From: Candidatus Heimdallarchaeota archaeon
GTDB taxonomy: Archaea; Asgardarchaeota; Heimdallarchaeia; JABLTI01
Direction of reading: 5' to 3'
Assembly (NCBI GenBank): GCA_018238155.1
Contig: JABCTZ010000003.1
Coordinates: 141,765 to 205,764, forward strand
DNA: 64,000 nt
Shown here: piece after piece, positions 54,132-62,900 of the stretch
Numbering within the stretch: position 1 is the stretch's first letter
Layout: every line of letters begins with the position of its first letter
Translations under genes and position numbers: made by a program
The notes under the pieces: model-generated
What the model was told of the DNA's origin: nothing
The model's database searches: none
Seen by the model: only the letters and a program-made list of their open reading frames with translations

Positions 54132-54698
54132 CTATATTGAGCTTACTGCATTGAGTTCTTTTCTTAAATCTTCAATATCGGTTTCAGTAAGATCAACTGC
54201 ATCAGCTTCACTGAAATCAGATGGAGAAACATTGACTGATTTTGATTTAATTTCCATTTCTCTTTGTTGGAGCAATCTTTTCTCTCGAGCTTGAAGGTCT
54301 GATTGAATAGCATCAAAGAAACCTTTGAACTGTGTTAAATCAATGGGTGGTATTATCCAGAAATCATTTGGTTTGAAACTAAAGGATTCCATACCTAACC
54401 CGAATACACTCGAGCGAAGTTTAATTAAATTAGTAAATTCTCCTAAATAAGTAACAATGCAGATTTTTCCATCTGTGGTTACAGGAAGCCAATCAATGGA
54501 ATTTCGATTTCGAACCAAGGAGACGACTCGTTTAAGTTTTTTCTCCTTATCACCTGCACAATTTTGAAAGACCCACAATGCGCAAACAGTATCTGTCTTT
54601 TCTGGTTCACCTTTTTTACTTTCAGTAGGGATTCTGATATCTTCTATCAAAAATTTCTTGCCTTTAGTGTTCTTTGATTGTGGACTCATTTGAATCAA
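54132..54698 (-). CDS. Soluble protein, unknown
   Basis: 188 residues from TTG 54698, with GGGAG nine bases upstream. The N-terminal ~15 residues are basic, then an alpha/beta domain (TVCALWVFQNCAG, GKICIVTYLGEF, NDFWIIPPIDLTQF) and a C-terminal helix with acidic end. It has no membrane segment. No known family is recognised. It is convergent with the thermosome gene. Confidence 0.65.
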   Translation of the reverse strand: MIQMSPQSKNTKGKKFLIEDIRIPTESKKGEPEKTDTVCALWVFQNCAGDKEKKLKRVVSLVRNRNSIDWLPVTTDGKICIVTYLGEFTNLIKLRSSVFGLGMESFSFKPNDFWIIPPIDLTQFKGFFDAIQSDLQAREKRLLQQREMEIKSKSVNVSPSDFSEADAVDLTETDIEDLRKELNAVSSI

Positions 54699-54845
54699 GA
54701 GAAATAACTCCCTCTTAGTATTTTACGTTTTCTCAAAGGACATAATGAAACCATAAGACATTTTGTGATTAAAACACTAAATTAAAAGAAGGTTTTTATC
54801 TCTAGAACTCTTAAAGGGTGCCTGTTGTCCAAAAGGTGAATTCCT

Positions 54846-55619
54846 ATGTCTAAAGAGAAAAATGGAACCATTATTCCCGGTGCAGAACCATTCTATATTG
54901 AAAAAGGAAAAGTAGGGTGCTTATTATGCCATGGTTTTACTGGTACACCAAATGAAGTGCGTAAAGTAGGGGAATATTTGGCAAGTAAAGATATCACTGT
55001 TATTGGACCAAGATTACCTGGACATGGAACGACAGTAAATGAACTAAAAACTACTGATTACAAAGATTGGTATCAAGAATATGAGCGAGCATATCAGAAA
55101 TTAGCCAATGTTTGTGATGAAATATTTATTGGAGGATTGTCATTGGGTGGTGCATTAACTTTGCATTTTGCTGCTCAAAATAATGTAACAGGTGTTATTT
55201 CTATGGCTGCTCCTGCGAAATTAAAGCAACCAGAGATGCCATTTCTACTTGCTTTCGGTTCGATATTTAGAAAAATAGCTGTAAAGAAAAATAAAAAAGA
55301 ATTAGCTGGTCAAAAAAAATACAATATTCTTGCATATAAAAAATACCCAATTGGATCAGCAAGATCATTATCAAAATTAATATTGAAAATCAAGAAAGAT
55401 TTAGTTAACATTACAGCACCAATTTTGATAATTCAAGGATTACTTGACGCACGATGGTTAAGAGTATCATCATTAATCATTTTTGATAAAGTGTCATCAG
55501 ATGATAAAGAATTAGTTTTACTTCGAGAATCGCCACACAATTTGACCGAAGGACCCGAAGTGGATAATGTTCAAAAAACAATTTATCAATTCATCAAAAG
55601 AAAATCCAAAAACTTATAA
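54846..55619 (+). CDS. Alpha/beta hydrolase, carboxylesterase/monoacylglycerol lipase type
   Basis: 257 residues. HGFTGTPNEVRKVGEYL gives the oxyanion HGF region, PRLPGHGTT the next loop, FIGGLSLGGALTLHF the nucleophile elbow (Ser in GLSLGG), LIIQGLLDARW the acid Asp, and ESPHNLTEGPE the catalytic His. This matches the Est30/thermostable esterase type that hydrolyses short- to medium-chain esters. Cytosolic; no signal peptide. SD-like AAAGGTGA lies upstream of ATG 54846. Confidence 0.9.
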   Translation: MSKEKNGTIIPGAEPFYIEKGKVGCLLCHGFTGTPNEVRKVGEYLASKDITVIGPRLPGHGTTVNELKTTDYKDWYQEYERAYQKLANVCDEIFIGGLSLGGALTLHFAAQNNVTGVISMAAPAKLKQPEMPFLLAFGSIFRKIAVKKNKKELAGQKKYNILAYKKYPIGSARSLSKLILKIKKDLVNITAPILIIQGLLDARWLRVSSLIIFDKVSSDDKELVLLRESPHNLTEGPEVDNVQKTIYQFIKRKSKNL

Positions 55620-55677
55620 CTTGGATTTAGCGATAATTAAAAATAACTATTTTTTGATTAAGGGAATGTGATTATTT

Positions 55678-56457
55678 TTGACACAAAAATGGAGTTATTT
55701 GCAAAGCATTGATGAAATTACTGTAGGAAGATATTTTGAATATGATTTAGATGCATTGAATTTATTTAGAAAATGGCTTAAATTTATGACTGTTCCTGAG
55801 ATAAAAGTATTGGAGATTGGGTCGGGTTCAGGTTTTTTTACCAATATTTTATTGACACTTTTTCCTGAAATAGAACTAACCTGTTTAGAACCAGATGAAG
55901 TTTTTGTAGAGAAATTAAAGGAAAGATTTGGAAAAAAAATTAACATCATCGTAGATGAAGTTGAAACGATGAGGATAAAGAAAAATACCTTTGATGTAGT
56001 AATTTCGCATATTGTTATTCACAATCTTACAGAACCAGTAGTAGCATTGGAACAAATGAAACGAGTGGTAAAAATAAATGGTAGGGTAGTCGTTATTGAA
56101 CCATTACCAGCATCTCGAAACTATTATCCATCCGAAGAGGTTACTGATGCGTTTGACTTTCTCAATAAAGCAAGGATTCACAAATGTATACAAAGAGCGA
56201 AATCTATGACTATAGAGGCAAGTGTAAATCCATGGAAAAATTGCTATCCACGTTTTTACAAAGAAGTAGATTTAACTAATATCAATAATTATGGATGGAC
56301 TTCTGTGTTTACTCTATCTGATGGTAGATACGATTATCATGAGAAAAAGAAATGGTTGAAGATGAGAACACAATTAATGGAAAATAGTAAAAGAGCAAAT
56401 AGTAAAAACCCTCTTAGAAGCAGGAGAAAAGAAAGAGAATATAGAAGCCGCGTTTAA
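55678..56457 (+). CDS. SAM-dependent methyltransferase, 3' end apparently frameshifted
   Basis: 259 residues as read, from TTG 55678. Class I methyltransferase: VLEIGSGSGFFTNILL (motif I), LTCLEPDEVF (acidic residue for SAM ribose), TFDVVISHIVIHNL (motif IV region), then RVVVIEPLPASRN. The substrate is unknown. Past ~residue 233 the visible frame becomes Lys/Arg/Ser-rich and ends at 56457, while the +1 frame from 56378 runs on with coherent helical text (GEKKENIEAAFKEISAYFKK) to a stop at 56572. The real protein is probably ~40 residues longer and the gene frameshifted in an A-rich tract. Confidence 0.75.
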   Translation: MTQKWSYLQSIDEITVGRYFEYDLDALNLFRKWLKFMTVPEIKVLEIGSGSGFFTNILLTLFPEIELTCLEPDEVFVEKLKERFGKKINIIVDEVETMRIKKNTFDVVISHIVIHNLTEPVVALEQMKRVVKINGRVVVIEPLPASRNYYPSEEVTDAFDFLNKARIHKCIQRAKSMTIEASVNPWKNCYPRFYKEVDLTNINNYGWTSVFTLSDGRYDYHEKKKWLKMRTQLMENSKRANSKNPLRSRRKEREYRSRV

Positions 56458-56767
56458 GGAAATTTCAGCTTATTTTAAGAAATTGAACAATGCCTCTAAA
56501 GAGGAAATGCTGGATATACATGAACAAGAAATAGTTCATAGAATAATAGTGATAGGGCAAAAAACTGACTGAGAGAGATATTTTTTTGCATTAGCTAAGG
56601 GGGGTTCTTTCTTGATTCTTGACTGTTCTTTTTATGTAAATAATTTCATTTAATCAGACAACCTCTCTAGTTTTGCTATTTTACTCATTTTTGGTTTTAT
56701 TAGAAAAAGTATAAATTACCGCTAAATGATGTATAGTAATTTCTACACAAAATAGTTGGTTTGAACT

Positions 56768-57577
56768 ATGAGAAAAATTGTTACATATTATCTTTCTGCA
56801 TCAATGGCAATGAAAAGAATATTATGGCGTGCAATGCACCGATTCATTATCAACAAGTATAAAGGATCTGAATTAGTTTTCTTGAATTACGGATATGACT
56901 ATTTAGATTCAAAAAAAGAATCTCCAAAACTGCAGGATATTGATGAAAAAGAAAGATATTGTCTACAGCTATATCACTCAACAGTAGCAGATGTTGAACT
57001 TAAAAATAGAGACATACTCGAAGTTGGTTGCGGTCGTGGTGGTGGAGCATCGTATATTACTCGTTATTTCAAACCAAAATCCTATATTGGTTTAGATATG
57101 TCTAAGGAAGTTATTAAATTTAATAATAGATATCACAAGATGCCTGGTCTTTCTTTTGTGACCGGTAATGCTCAAAAACTTCCTTTTGAAGATCAATCAT
57201 TTGATGCGATAGTAAATGTTGAGTCATCAAGAAGTTACAACGATATAGATGCTTTCATATCAGAAGTTCATCGAGCTCTTCGACCTAAGGGATATCTATT
57301 GTTTGCTGACATTCGAACCGAAGAAGAAAATGAGCTGTTAAGAGAGCGATTCAACAGGTTTGGCTTAAAAGTAATAAAAGAAGTTAATATTATACAGAAT
57401 GTTGTCACAGCACTTAACTTGGATTCTGAAAGACGATGTGACCTCATAAAAAAGAAGACACCTAAAATGTTTCATGGGTTTGCAGAAGAATTCTCGAGTA
57501 CAAAAGATTCAAAACGATATGAAGAGTTTGCTGATGGTACTATGATCTACTTACAATATGTACTTCAAAAAGAATAA
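56768..57577 (+). CDS. SAM-dependent methyltransferase
   Basis: 269 residues. Motif I is DILEVGCGRGGGASYI, then YIGLDMSKEVIKF (acidic motif II), LPFEDQSFDAIVNVES (motif IV), and LRPKGYLLFADIR (motif VI). These match UbiE/COQ5-like class I methyltransferases. The N-terminal ~60 residues are helical and basic, perhaps for membrane contact. Unlike the neighbour at 55678 it shows no break. Between the stop/frame end at 56572 and this gene nothing else is seen. No SD precedes ATG 56768. Confidence 0.85.
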   Translation: MRKIVTYYLSASMAMKRILWRAMHRFIINKYKGSELVFLNYGYDYLDSKKESPKLQDIDEKERYCLQLYHSTVADVELKNRDILEVGCGRGGGASYITRYFKPKSYIGLDMSKEVIKFNNRYHKMPGLSFVTGNAQKLPFEDQSFDAIVNVESSRSYNDIDAFISEVHRALRPKGYLLFADIRTEEENELLRERFNRFGLKVIKEVNIIQNVVTALNLDSERRCDLIKKKTPKMFHGFAEEFSSTKDSKRYEEFADGTMIYLQYVLQKE

Positions 57578-57683
57578 TTGTGATGAAACAAAAAACTGGT
57601 GTTAGAGAGTACTATTTCACAATTTTGGGCATTTCATTGAAGGAAAGTTTATATTTGCAAAGTCAGACCTCATACTGATTGAT

Positions 57684-58121
57684 ATGTGGGTGCTTGATAT
57701 CCTATCCAATATTGGAAAAATGAGTCCAATTCAAATTGCTATTCTAATGGAATATGCTCGATATAAAGGAGGACCAAGAAAAATAACGGAAATTTTGAAC
57801 ATTCTCTCTGAAGATTACGAGGGTCTTTGGATTCCAAAGAAAGGAACAATTTATCCGGCAGTGCACAACTTACATGTTCGAGGATATCTAAAATTACATG
57901 CAATAAAACCATATGGATATAGTATCTCTGATAACGGAATAAAACTAATTGAGGATGTAATGTCGAATTTAGAAATTCAATTGAAAGCATATCTGAAATT
58001 TATGACAAAAATGTTAGAACACTACTCTCAAATTAATAAAACAGAAGCAGCAAAATTGGTAAAAGTTCAACAAGTGATATTACAAGAACAGCTAGAGATA
58101 TTAAAAAAATTACCTAAATAA
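57684..58121 (+). CDS. PadR-like transcriptional regulator
   Basis: 145 residues. Winged helix with the PadR signature: IAILMEYARYKGG, then KKGTIYPAVHNLHVRGYLKL, followed by YGYSISDNGIKLI and a C-terminal amphipathic helix for dimerisation. PadR proteins usually repress nearby genes upon ligand loss. The start is ATG 57684 or ATG 57720; no SD is seen. Its stop is 4 bases from the 3' end of the convergent tRNA. Confidence 0.8.
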   Translation: MWVLDILSNIGKMSPIQIAILMEYARYKGGPRKITEILNILSEDYEGLWIPKKGTIYPAVHNLHVRGYLKLHAIKPYGYSISDNGIKLIEDVMSNLEIQLKAYLKFMTKMLEHYSQINKTEAAKLVKVQQVILQEQLEILKKLPK

Positions 58122-58125
58122 GAAG

Positions 58126-58202
58126 TGGAGCCGCTGACGGGATTTGAACCCGCGATCCTTTGATTACGAATCAAATGCTTTACCGAGCTAAGCCACAACG
58201 GC
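58126..58202 (-). tRNA. tRNA-Thr (anticodon CGT)
   Basis: Read on the minus strand, acceptor GCCGTTG pairs with CAGCGGC. The D arm is GCTT/AAGC, the anticodon stem TTTGA/TCAAA holds loop TTCGTAA with anticodon CGT (Thr, ACG codons), and the T arm is GCGGG-TTCAAAT-CCCGT. Discriminator T and an encoded CCA end the gene at 58126. No intron is present. An AT-rich box at 58222-58231 lies upstream on the minus strand at the usual distance for a promoter. Confidence 0.96.
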
Positions 58203-58340
58203 TAGAGATTATTTTCTTTACCAATATTTTTGCTTAATATTTCTTCCTATTCAGCGAATAATTTTAACTTGTAGTCGTTTGAATTTAAGGAAAATATTGT
58301 CGTTAAATAATAGCTTGCTCTCACCTAGAATTTTGGGAAT

Positions 58341-58997
58341 CTACTTTTTGGACTTTCTAATTATTATCAAAGTTGAGATAACTACACATCCAAAATACAT
58401 AATGAATGATTTTTGGTATCCAACTGCAACTGATGGTAAACATCCAAAGTCAATATCAGCAATTCCATTTTCAATCCTCAAAATTGTTTCATTATATACT
58501 ACCGTGGGAACACAATAAACAAACATCCATACTGTATAGATACCATCTGGTAATATTTCAAGTTCTGTTTCATTAATTGCTAAATAATAGCCACTTTTTT
58601 TGTGAGTTATTCCTGGATCAACATCAATATAACCTATAGCACAAGCATAACCCCATCCATAGTCATAAGTATCTAAACTTTTGTTTGCAAAATCTGTAGT
58701 CATATTTGCCTGAAAAGAACAAAGATATGGTGTAACTATTGTAACTTTATGTAAAGTTAGATTTCGAATTGAAAAATCAATTGAGAAATTAAAGTGTGAA
58801 TAACCTTCTCCCGGATTATTTAAATCTGTTTTACTCCAAGAAATATTTGTAATTGCAGTACTAATTGTGACATTATTATAAGCAATGCTTCTCTTTGAGT
58901 GTGTGTTAGTAAATATAATCACAATAAGAAATATCATTATCCAAATTTTCTTGTACATTTTATTCATAACAATACAAGCGGTTTTTACTATAAACAT
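58341..58997 (-). CDS. Secreted, membrane-anchored small surface protein
   Basis: Up to 218 residues. A signal peptide ([17 protein letters not shown]) is preceded by several possible starts: ATG 58997, 58967 or 58958; none has a good SD and the later ones give a more standard signal peptide. The ectodomain has many N-x-S/T sites, several Cys and strand-like segments, and the C-terminus has a TM helix ([16 protein letters not shown]) with KSKK end. No family is recognised. It probably faces outside and may be N-glycosylated. Confidence 0.65.
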   Translation of the reverse strand: MFIVKTACIVMNKMYKKIWIMIFLIVIIFTNTHSKRSIAYNNVTISTAITNISWSKTDLNNPGEGYSHFNFSIDFSIRNLTLHKVTIVTPYLCSFQANMTTDFANKSLDTYDYGWGYACAIGYIDVDPGITHKKSGYYLAINETELEILPDGIYTVWMFVYCVPTVVYNETILRIENGIADIDFGCLPSVAVGYQKSFIMYFGCVVISTLIIIRKSKK

Positions 58998-59114
58998 TTT
59001 CTGGTAAAATCTTCATCCTCAAAGGATTTAAGTATTGGTTTTGTAAAGATTCGTATTACCATTGGAGGATTCTCTTCCAAATTATTTATTTTATCAAAGG
59101 TGAACGATGAAACA

Positions 59115-59276
59115 ATGAACTTAATTTCAGTAAAGATTCCGGAAAACTCTCTTGAAGGATTAGATGATTTGGTGAGATTGGGAGTCTATCCAAGTAGATC
59201 TGAGGCAATCAGGGTTGCAATAAGAGATCTTTTGAGAAAAGAACTCTGGGAAAGTAAAAAACGGAAAGGTCAATAA
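59115..59276 (+). CDS. Ribbon-helix-helix DNA-binding protein
   Basis: About 53 residues: [20 protein letters not shown], then [20 protein letters not shown]. The short strand with alternating polar residues, followed by two helices with G-x-x-P-S-R-S-E, is the classic CopG/RHH pattern; the strand inserts into the DNA major groove as a dimer. AAGGTGA at 59097-59103 supports a start at ATG 59115 (or GTG 59100). No toxin gene is adjacent, so it is more likely a stand-alone regulator. Confidence 0.8.
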   Translation: MNLISVKIPENSLEGLDDLVRLGVYPSRSEAIRVAIRDLLRKELWESKKRKGQ

Positions 59277-59511
59277 TTAGCTGTCCATATTTTCATTATT
59301 TTGATATACATTAATATCATTGATTATTACAGATATTTCTGAGGGTTGCAACTGTTCTCATAGAGTATGGATAATTAGACCATTTCATCTCTGGAAACGA
59401 TTGCTTTTGTGTATCGAATTACTTTTGTCCATCTCCTTGAACGAAATGTAAATAGGAACCTCTTCAAAAGAGAAGAAGAATCAACCTATCTGAAGTACAA
59501 GGTGGTTCTTT

Positions 59512-59656
59512 TAAAAAAAACTGCTTGCCTTTGAGGCTCGTACCAGCCCCGTGCCCTACATGGACTCGGGAATCCCTCACCTAACTGTTCCTGGTGGGGA
59601 CTCAGAGATGAACTGTAACAATTTGCTTGTCATGGTAACTGGGAAGGGATAAATAG
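59512..59656 (-). ncRNA. Candidate structured RNA in intergenic region
   Basis: The 424-base gap 59277-59700 has no convincing ORF. Its part from ~59520 to 59656 is markedly GC-richer than its surroundings and highly foldable: GAATCCC-T-CACC pairs with GGTGGGGACTC around an 11-base loop, CCCG pairs with CGGG, and GGATAAATAG pairs with CTATTTGTCC nearby. On the minus strand it would begin ~25 bases after the box CTTTTTATAAGG and end in a run of eight T. On the plus strand a TTCTTTTAAAAAAA box at 59507-59519 could instead start it. The strand is therefore uncertain, and no known RNA family is recognised. The rest of the gap (59277-59510) shows only a small AG/CT-rich hairpin near 59457-59490. 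Confidence 0.4.
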
Positions 59657-59675
59657 CTTAATGCCCTATTTGTCC

Positions 59676-59684
59676 TTATAAAAA
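59676..59684 (+). promoter_or_regulatory. TATA box for a likely leaderless mRNA
   Basis: TTATAAAAA is centred ~22 bases before the ATG at 59701, the distance expected if transcription starts at the start codon. No SD is present. The overlapping reverse strand CTTTTTATAAGG could also serve a divergent minus-strand RNA. Confidence 0.5.
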
Positions 59685-59700
59685 GGAACGGTAATGAATT

Positions 59701-60117
59701 ATGGTGATCTACTCTGCAGAAATTGATTTGGATACTGAAGGCGAGATTCAGATTTTTGATATTACTTTGAATGTCAGGAATGTGGTCAAAGATTCTGGTA
59801 TAAAAAATGGTTTGGTCAATGTTTTTATTCCAGGTGCTACTGGAGCAATATCTACAATGGAATATGAACCAAGAATGGTTGATGATACGATTAACCTGCT
59901 TAAAAAGCTCATTCCAAAGGGTGTTGGTTACCAGCATGACCATCAAGATGATAATGCACACAGTCATCTTCGAGCTACAATGTTATCTCCAGAAGTAACT
60001 CTACCCATTATCAAAAAAGCACCCATCCTGGGGACCTGGCAACAAATTGTCTTTATCGAGCTTGATACTAGAGGTCGAGAAAGAAAGCTCATTGTAACTG
60101 TAATGGGTGACAAATAA
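59701..60117 (+). CDS. YjbQ-family (UPF0047) protein
   Basis: 138 residues, the normal length. It has the family core GLVNVFIPGATGAISTMEYE, the metal-binding HDHQDDNAHSHLRATML, the LGTWQQIVFIELDTRGR segment and the C-terminal KLIVTVMGD strand. Members bind a metal through the His residues and show weak thiamin phosphate synthase-type activity in vitro; the physiological role is unsettled. The ATG at 59701 lacks an SD, suggesting a leaderless message. The zinc-ribbon gene follows by 34 bases. Confidence 0.93.
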   Translation: MVIYSAEIDLDTEGEIQIFDITLNVRNVVKDSGIKNGLVNVFIPGATGAISTMEYEPRMVDDTINLLKKLIPKGVGYQHDHQDDNAHSHLRATMLSPEVTLPIIKKAPILGTWQQIVFIELDTRGRERKLIVTVMGDK

Positions 60118-60151
60118 GCTAAATTGTTTATACAAAACGTGAGGATTGTTC

Positions 60152-60379
60152 TTGGACGTTAAAGAATTTATTGTTATTCGCTGCCCAAAATGTGGGAAAT
60201 GGACCTATGCTAAAACGACGCAAAAATCACGTTTTTGTAGCCGTTGCGAAAAACAATTCAAAATTGACCCAATAAAAGTTGTTTATGCAGAAACCCATAA
60301 GCAAGCTCAAATGATGGTAAAAGTAAGAAATGAGCAGGAGATGTATCAGTCTCCATTATTCAAAGCAAAGAAACGATGA
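60152..60379 (+). CDS. Small zinc-ribbon protein
   Basis: About 75 residues from TTG 60152 (or TTG 60146); GAGGAT lies 6-7 bases before the former. The zinc ribbon is IRCPKCGKWTYAK with RFCSRCEKQF, two CxxC pairs, like archaeal DUF1922-type ribbons, then a helical basic C-terminus. Probably cytosolic and possibly RNA- or protein-binding. It follows yjbQ with a short gap. Confidence 0.8.
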   Translation: MDVKEFIVIRCPKCGKWTYAKTTQKSRFCSRCEKQFKIDPIKVVYAETHKQAQMMVKVRNEQEMYQSPLFKAKKR

Positions 60380-60595
60380 TAATTATTTAGTCAAAGAGGA
60401 CTTCTGTTCTCACATTTTTTCTATTTCAAATATTTATTTTGTCTAGAAAGAATAAAAGTAATTTATATGGTATATAAGCTTAAAATGAAACAATTTCAGA
60501 TATTAATCGTTATTGAGAGAAGCAAGGAAAAATATTTTAAAGGCAAACTTTCTTATCAGCATTAGTTCTGAGAAAAAGTAAGTTTTGGAACATTC

Positions 60596-60793
60596 GTGGT
60601 GAAGAAATTGAAACCAAGATCATGGCTTATCCTAATCATTGCAATTGGAACGATTTCGTTAACAATTGGGCTTGTACTAGGATTACAAAATGAATTAGTG
60701 AATATGTTTAACATTGATCCAACAGCTATCGCTGCTTTCGAGGATATTCTTGAGCAATATTTAGCTGGCATACCACTACCTAAAGCAGTTTAA
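60596..60793 (+). CDS. Small single-TM protein
   Basis: 65 residues from GTG 60596 or GTG 60599. A basic N-terminus (KKLKPRSW) is followed by one hydrophobic helix (LILIIAIGTISLTIGLVLGL) and a polar C-terminus that would face outside. TTTTAAAGG at 60535-60543 may be the TATA box. The next gene starts 32 bases later, so the two are probably cotranscribed and it may be a small partner of that ferredoxin membrane protein. Confidence 0.6.
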   Translation: MVKKLKPRSWLILIIAIGTISLTIGLVLGLQNELVNMFNIDPTAIAAFEDILEQYLAGIPLPKAV

Positions 60794-60825
60794 AAATAAA
60801 CAAAGAAAATGCGGTGAAAATCAAC

Positions 60826-61779
60826 ATGGGCACACGTTCTTCTCAAGATAACAAAATAAAAACATTTAGCCTGCGCGTACTTGATGCAATGAATTCCAGA
60901 AAAGTCCGCCTTCTAAGATGGATCGTTCAAATTTTCTCATTTGTTTTACTAAACGGCGGTTTGATTGGTTTAGGATGGACACAGATACCTTTACCAATAG
61001 AACAGCCAAGTCTTAATCCATTTACAACTATTGTAAGTGCTTTTGAATCATTTCAAGCATTTATCTCACAGGGAATGTTTCCGTTTCTAGTATTTGGAAT
61101 AAGCTTACTAATTGGTGGTATATTTGGTAGAATGCTTTGTAGTTGGGTTTGTCCCTTTGGTTTTTTCCAAGATTTACTCAGACTAGTTCCAGTTAAGAAA
61201 TGGAAAATTTCAAAACCACTTAACAAAGGTTTGAGAGATATTCGAGCAGTTATTTTCTGGGCGGCAGTAATTATTGCCGGTTTCCTTGGTTACAGATATC
61301 TGATTGGTGAGAGCCTTCAAGGTAATTTCAGTTTCTTTGACAGTCAACCATGGACACCTTTGAATCCTGTAGCAACATTGTTTGTTATGTTCTTTTATAT
61401 GATTTTCAATGGAAACTATCCAGGTGGAGCAGAATCATTTGAAATAGGCAATTGGACATTTATGTTCTACTTTAGAGTAGTTATTTTACTTGCAGTAATC
61501 ATTGTAAGTATCTTTGTTCCAAGATTCTATTGTCGATATGTCTGTCCAACAGGTTACGCAATGGGCTTTACAGCAAAATACAGTCTAATTGGTATTGCTA
61601 GAAATCCTGCAAGATGCACACGGTGTGGAGCTTGTGAGGATATGTGCGAAACAACAGCAATGCAAGTGCCTATCTTGGACTATAGTTATAAACGAGTCAG
61701 AGATGAAAACTGTACAAATTGTGGAAACTGTTTGGATGCTTGTCCTCACGGTGCAATCCATTTCAAATTCAAAGCTTAG
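60826..61779 (+). CDS. NapH/MauN-like membrane ferredoxin
   Basis: About 317 residues from ATG 60826 with GGTGA upstream. Roughly five TM segments are present. A first Cys motif is CSWVCPFGFF and a second CRYVCPTGYAM, the two C-x3-CP motifs of the NapH/NosR-like group. A C-terminal 2x[4Fe-4S] ferredoxin domain has CTRCGACEDMCETTAM and CTNCGNCLDACPHGAI. These proteins pass electrons from quinol or other donors to periplasmic or cytosolic partners. The partner is not identified; no nitrate or N2O reductase genes are nearby. Confidence 0.85.
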   Translation: MGTRSSQDNKIKTFSLRVLDAMNSRKVRLLRWIVQIFSFVLLNGGLIGLGWTQIPLPIEQPSLNPFTTIVSAFESFQAFISQGMFPFLVFGISLLIGGIFGRMLCSWVCPFGFFQDLLRLVPVKKWKISKPLNKGLRDIRAVIFWAAVIIAGFLGYRYLIGESLQGNFSFFDSQPWTPLNPVATLFVMFFYMIFNGNYPGGAESFEIGNWTFMFYFRVVILLAVIIVSIFVPRFYCRYVCPTGYAMGFTAKYSLIGIARNPARCTRCGACEDMCETTAMQVPILDYSYKRVRDENCTNCGNCLDACPHGAIHFKFKA

Positions 61780-61902
61780 GGAAATCGCTTCGTGCGAATT
61801 CATTCCTTTTTCTTCTTTTATTTCATTTATACTAAACATAATGTGATTAAACGTAGCGAAAAAAAATATTTAAGAAAACTACAATGGGTGTGCTGTGTTG
61901 AT

Positions 61903-61955
61903 GGAACTACTAATTTGATAAAGACCAAATCAGTAGTAGTTTTGTCAAATTTTTT
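61903..61955 (+). terminator. Imperfect hairpin in the 61780-62055 gap
   Basis: GAACTACT-AATTTG and CAAAT-CAGTAGTAGTT pair with a small bulge, followed by TTTGTCAAATTTTTTG. It is 125 bases after the ferredoxin gene stop, so it may terminate a longer 3' UTR. No gene is seen in the rest of the gap. Confidence 0.35.
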
Positions 61956-62055
61956 GTGGTTGAAGAAAAAATCAATTATTTAATTTCTATCTTTTTCCCA
62001 CAAAAATTAATTAAGGACGAATTTTAACTTAATAAGCTGATTAAGGTGCATAATT

Positions 62056-62805
62056 ATGTTCGAAAGTATAAAACAAGCTGTGTCACTTGTAAAAGAACTT
62101 GAAGCTAAAGAACGAATTCAGAGTTATGTGCTGACAGGTGCAGGTATTTCAAAAGGATCTGGTATACCAACATTTCGAGGTGAAGATGGATTATGGGATA
62201 CTTATGATTTTGAAGAAGTAGCTACTTTAGAGGGCTGGATGAGAAATCCTGAAAAAATATGGCTGATGTACCAGGAAGGCATTCACCAAATATTTGATGC
62301 AAAACCAAATGCGGCACACAAGGCATTAGTGGAATTGGAAAAGAATGGCTATTGTCATTATATTATTACTCAGAATGTTGATTCATTACACCAAAAAGCA
62401 GGGTCGGAAAATGTTATTGAAGTCCACGGGAATATTGCTAGAATCAAATGTATTATTTGTGGTAAGTTTCAACAATTAAAAGAAACACCAAAAATAGTTC
62501 CTCCTATGTGCTCTTGCGGTGGTATGATGAGACCAGATGTTACTTTATTTAATGAACCATTACCTGAAGATGAAATTACCAAATCTTTTGAAATTGCAAA
62601 TAAGGCAAATCTCGTTTTGATTGTTGGAACAAGTGCAGAGGTGTATCCTGCTGCTCGATTGCCTTCAATTTCTAAAAAAAATGGCGCGAAAATAATCGTT
62701 TTTAATTTTGAACAAACTGAGCATGTCAATATTGCCGATTCCTTTATAGAAGGAAAAAGTGAGAAGACATTACCAATATTCATTGAAATGCTTCTAAATC
62801 GATAA
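62056..62805 (+). CDS. Sir2-family NAD-dependent protein deacylase
   Basis: 249 residues, the usual sirtuin length. The NAD-binding motif GAGISKGSGIPTFRG, TQNVDSLHQKAGS, catalytic His in EVHGN, zinc ligands CIICG and CSCGG, and FNEPLPEDE with VGTSAEVYPAARLP are all present. It removes acetyl or acyl groups from lysines at the cost of NAD. Archaeal members act on the chromatin protein Alba and others. AAGGTGCA precedes ATG 62056. Confidence 0.95.
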   Translation: MFESIKQAVSLVKELEAKERIQSYVLTGAGISKGSGIPTFRGEDGLWDTYDFEEVATLEGWMRNPEKIWLMYQEGIHQIFDAKPNAAHKALVELEKNGYCHYIITQNVDSLHQKAGSENVIEVHGNIARIKCIICGKFQQLKETPKIVPPMCSCGGMMRPDVTLFNEPLPEDEITKSFEIANKANLVLIVGTSAEVYPAARLPSISKKNGAKIIVFNFEQTEHVNIADSFIEGKSEKTLPIFIEMLLNR

Positions 62806-62900
62806 ATTGACATTTTGGATAGCTTTTTAATGAAATTCAATCGGAAAATTTACATTCAAGAACTAAATCATTTGTAATTGAATCATTGGAGTAAAACAAA

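Noticed and set aside
58899..59114. Upstream extension of the ribbon-helix-helix ORF
   Set aside because: It runs antisense to the signal-peptide gene and precedes the SD at 59097-59103; the RHH domain itself starts at 59115.
59281..59660. RNase P RNA on the minus strand
   Set aside because: GAGGGATTCCCGAGTCC resembles the CR-I region, but the invariant GGAAAGTCC is altered and no ACAGAAnnnGGCTTA-type CR-V is found downstream.
59510..59660. SRP (7S) RNA
   Set aside because: The conserved GGAAGGnAGCA element of helix 8 is absent on both strands.
61792..61983. Short ORF after the ferredoxin gene
   Set aside because: Low-complexity Phe/Lys text, no SD, and overlaps a hairpin.
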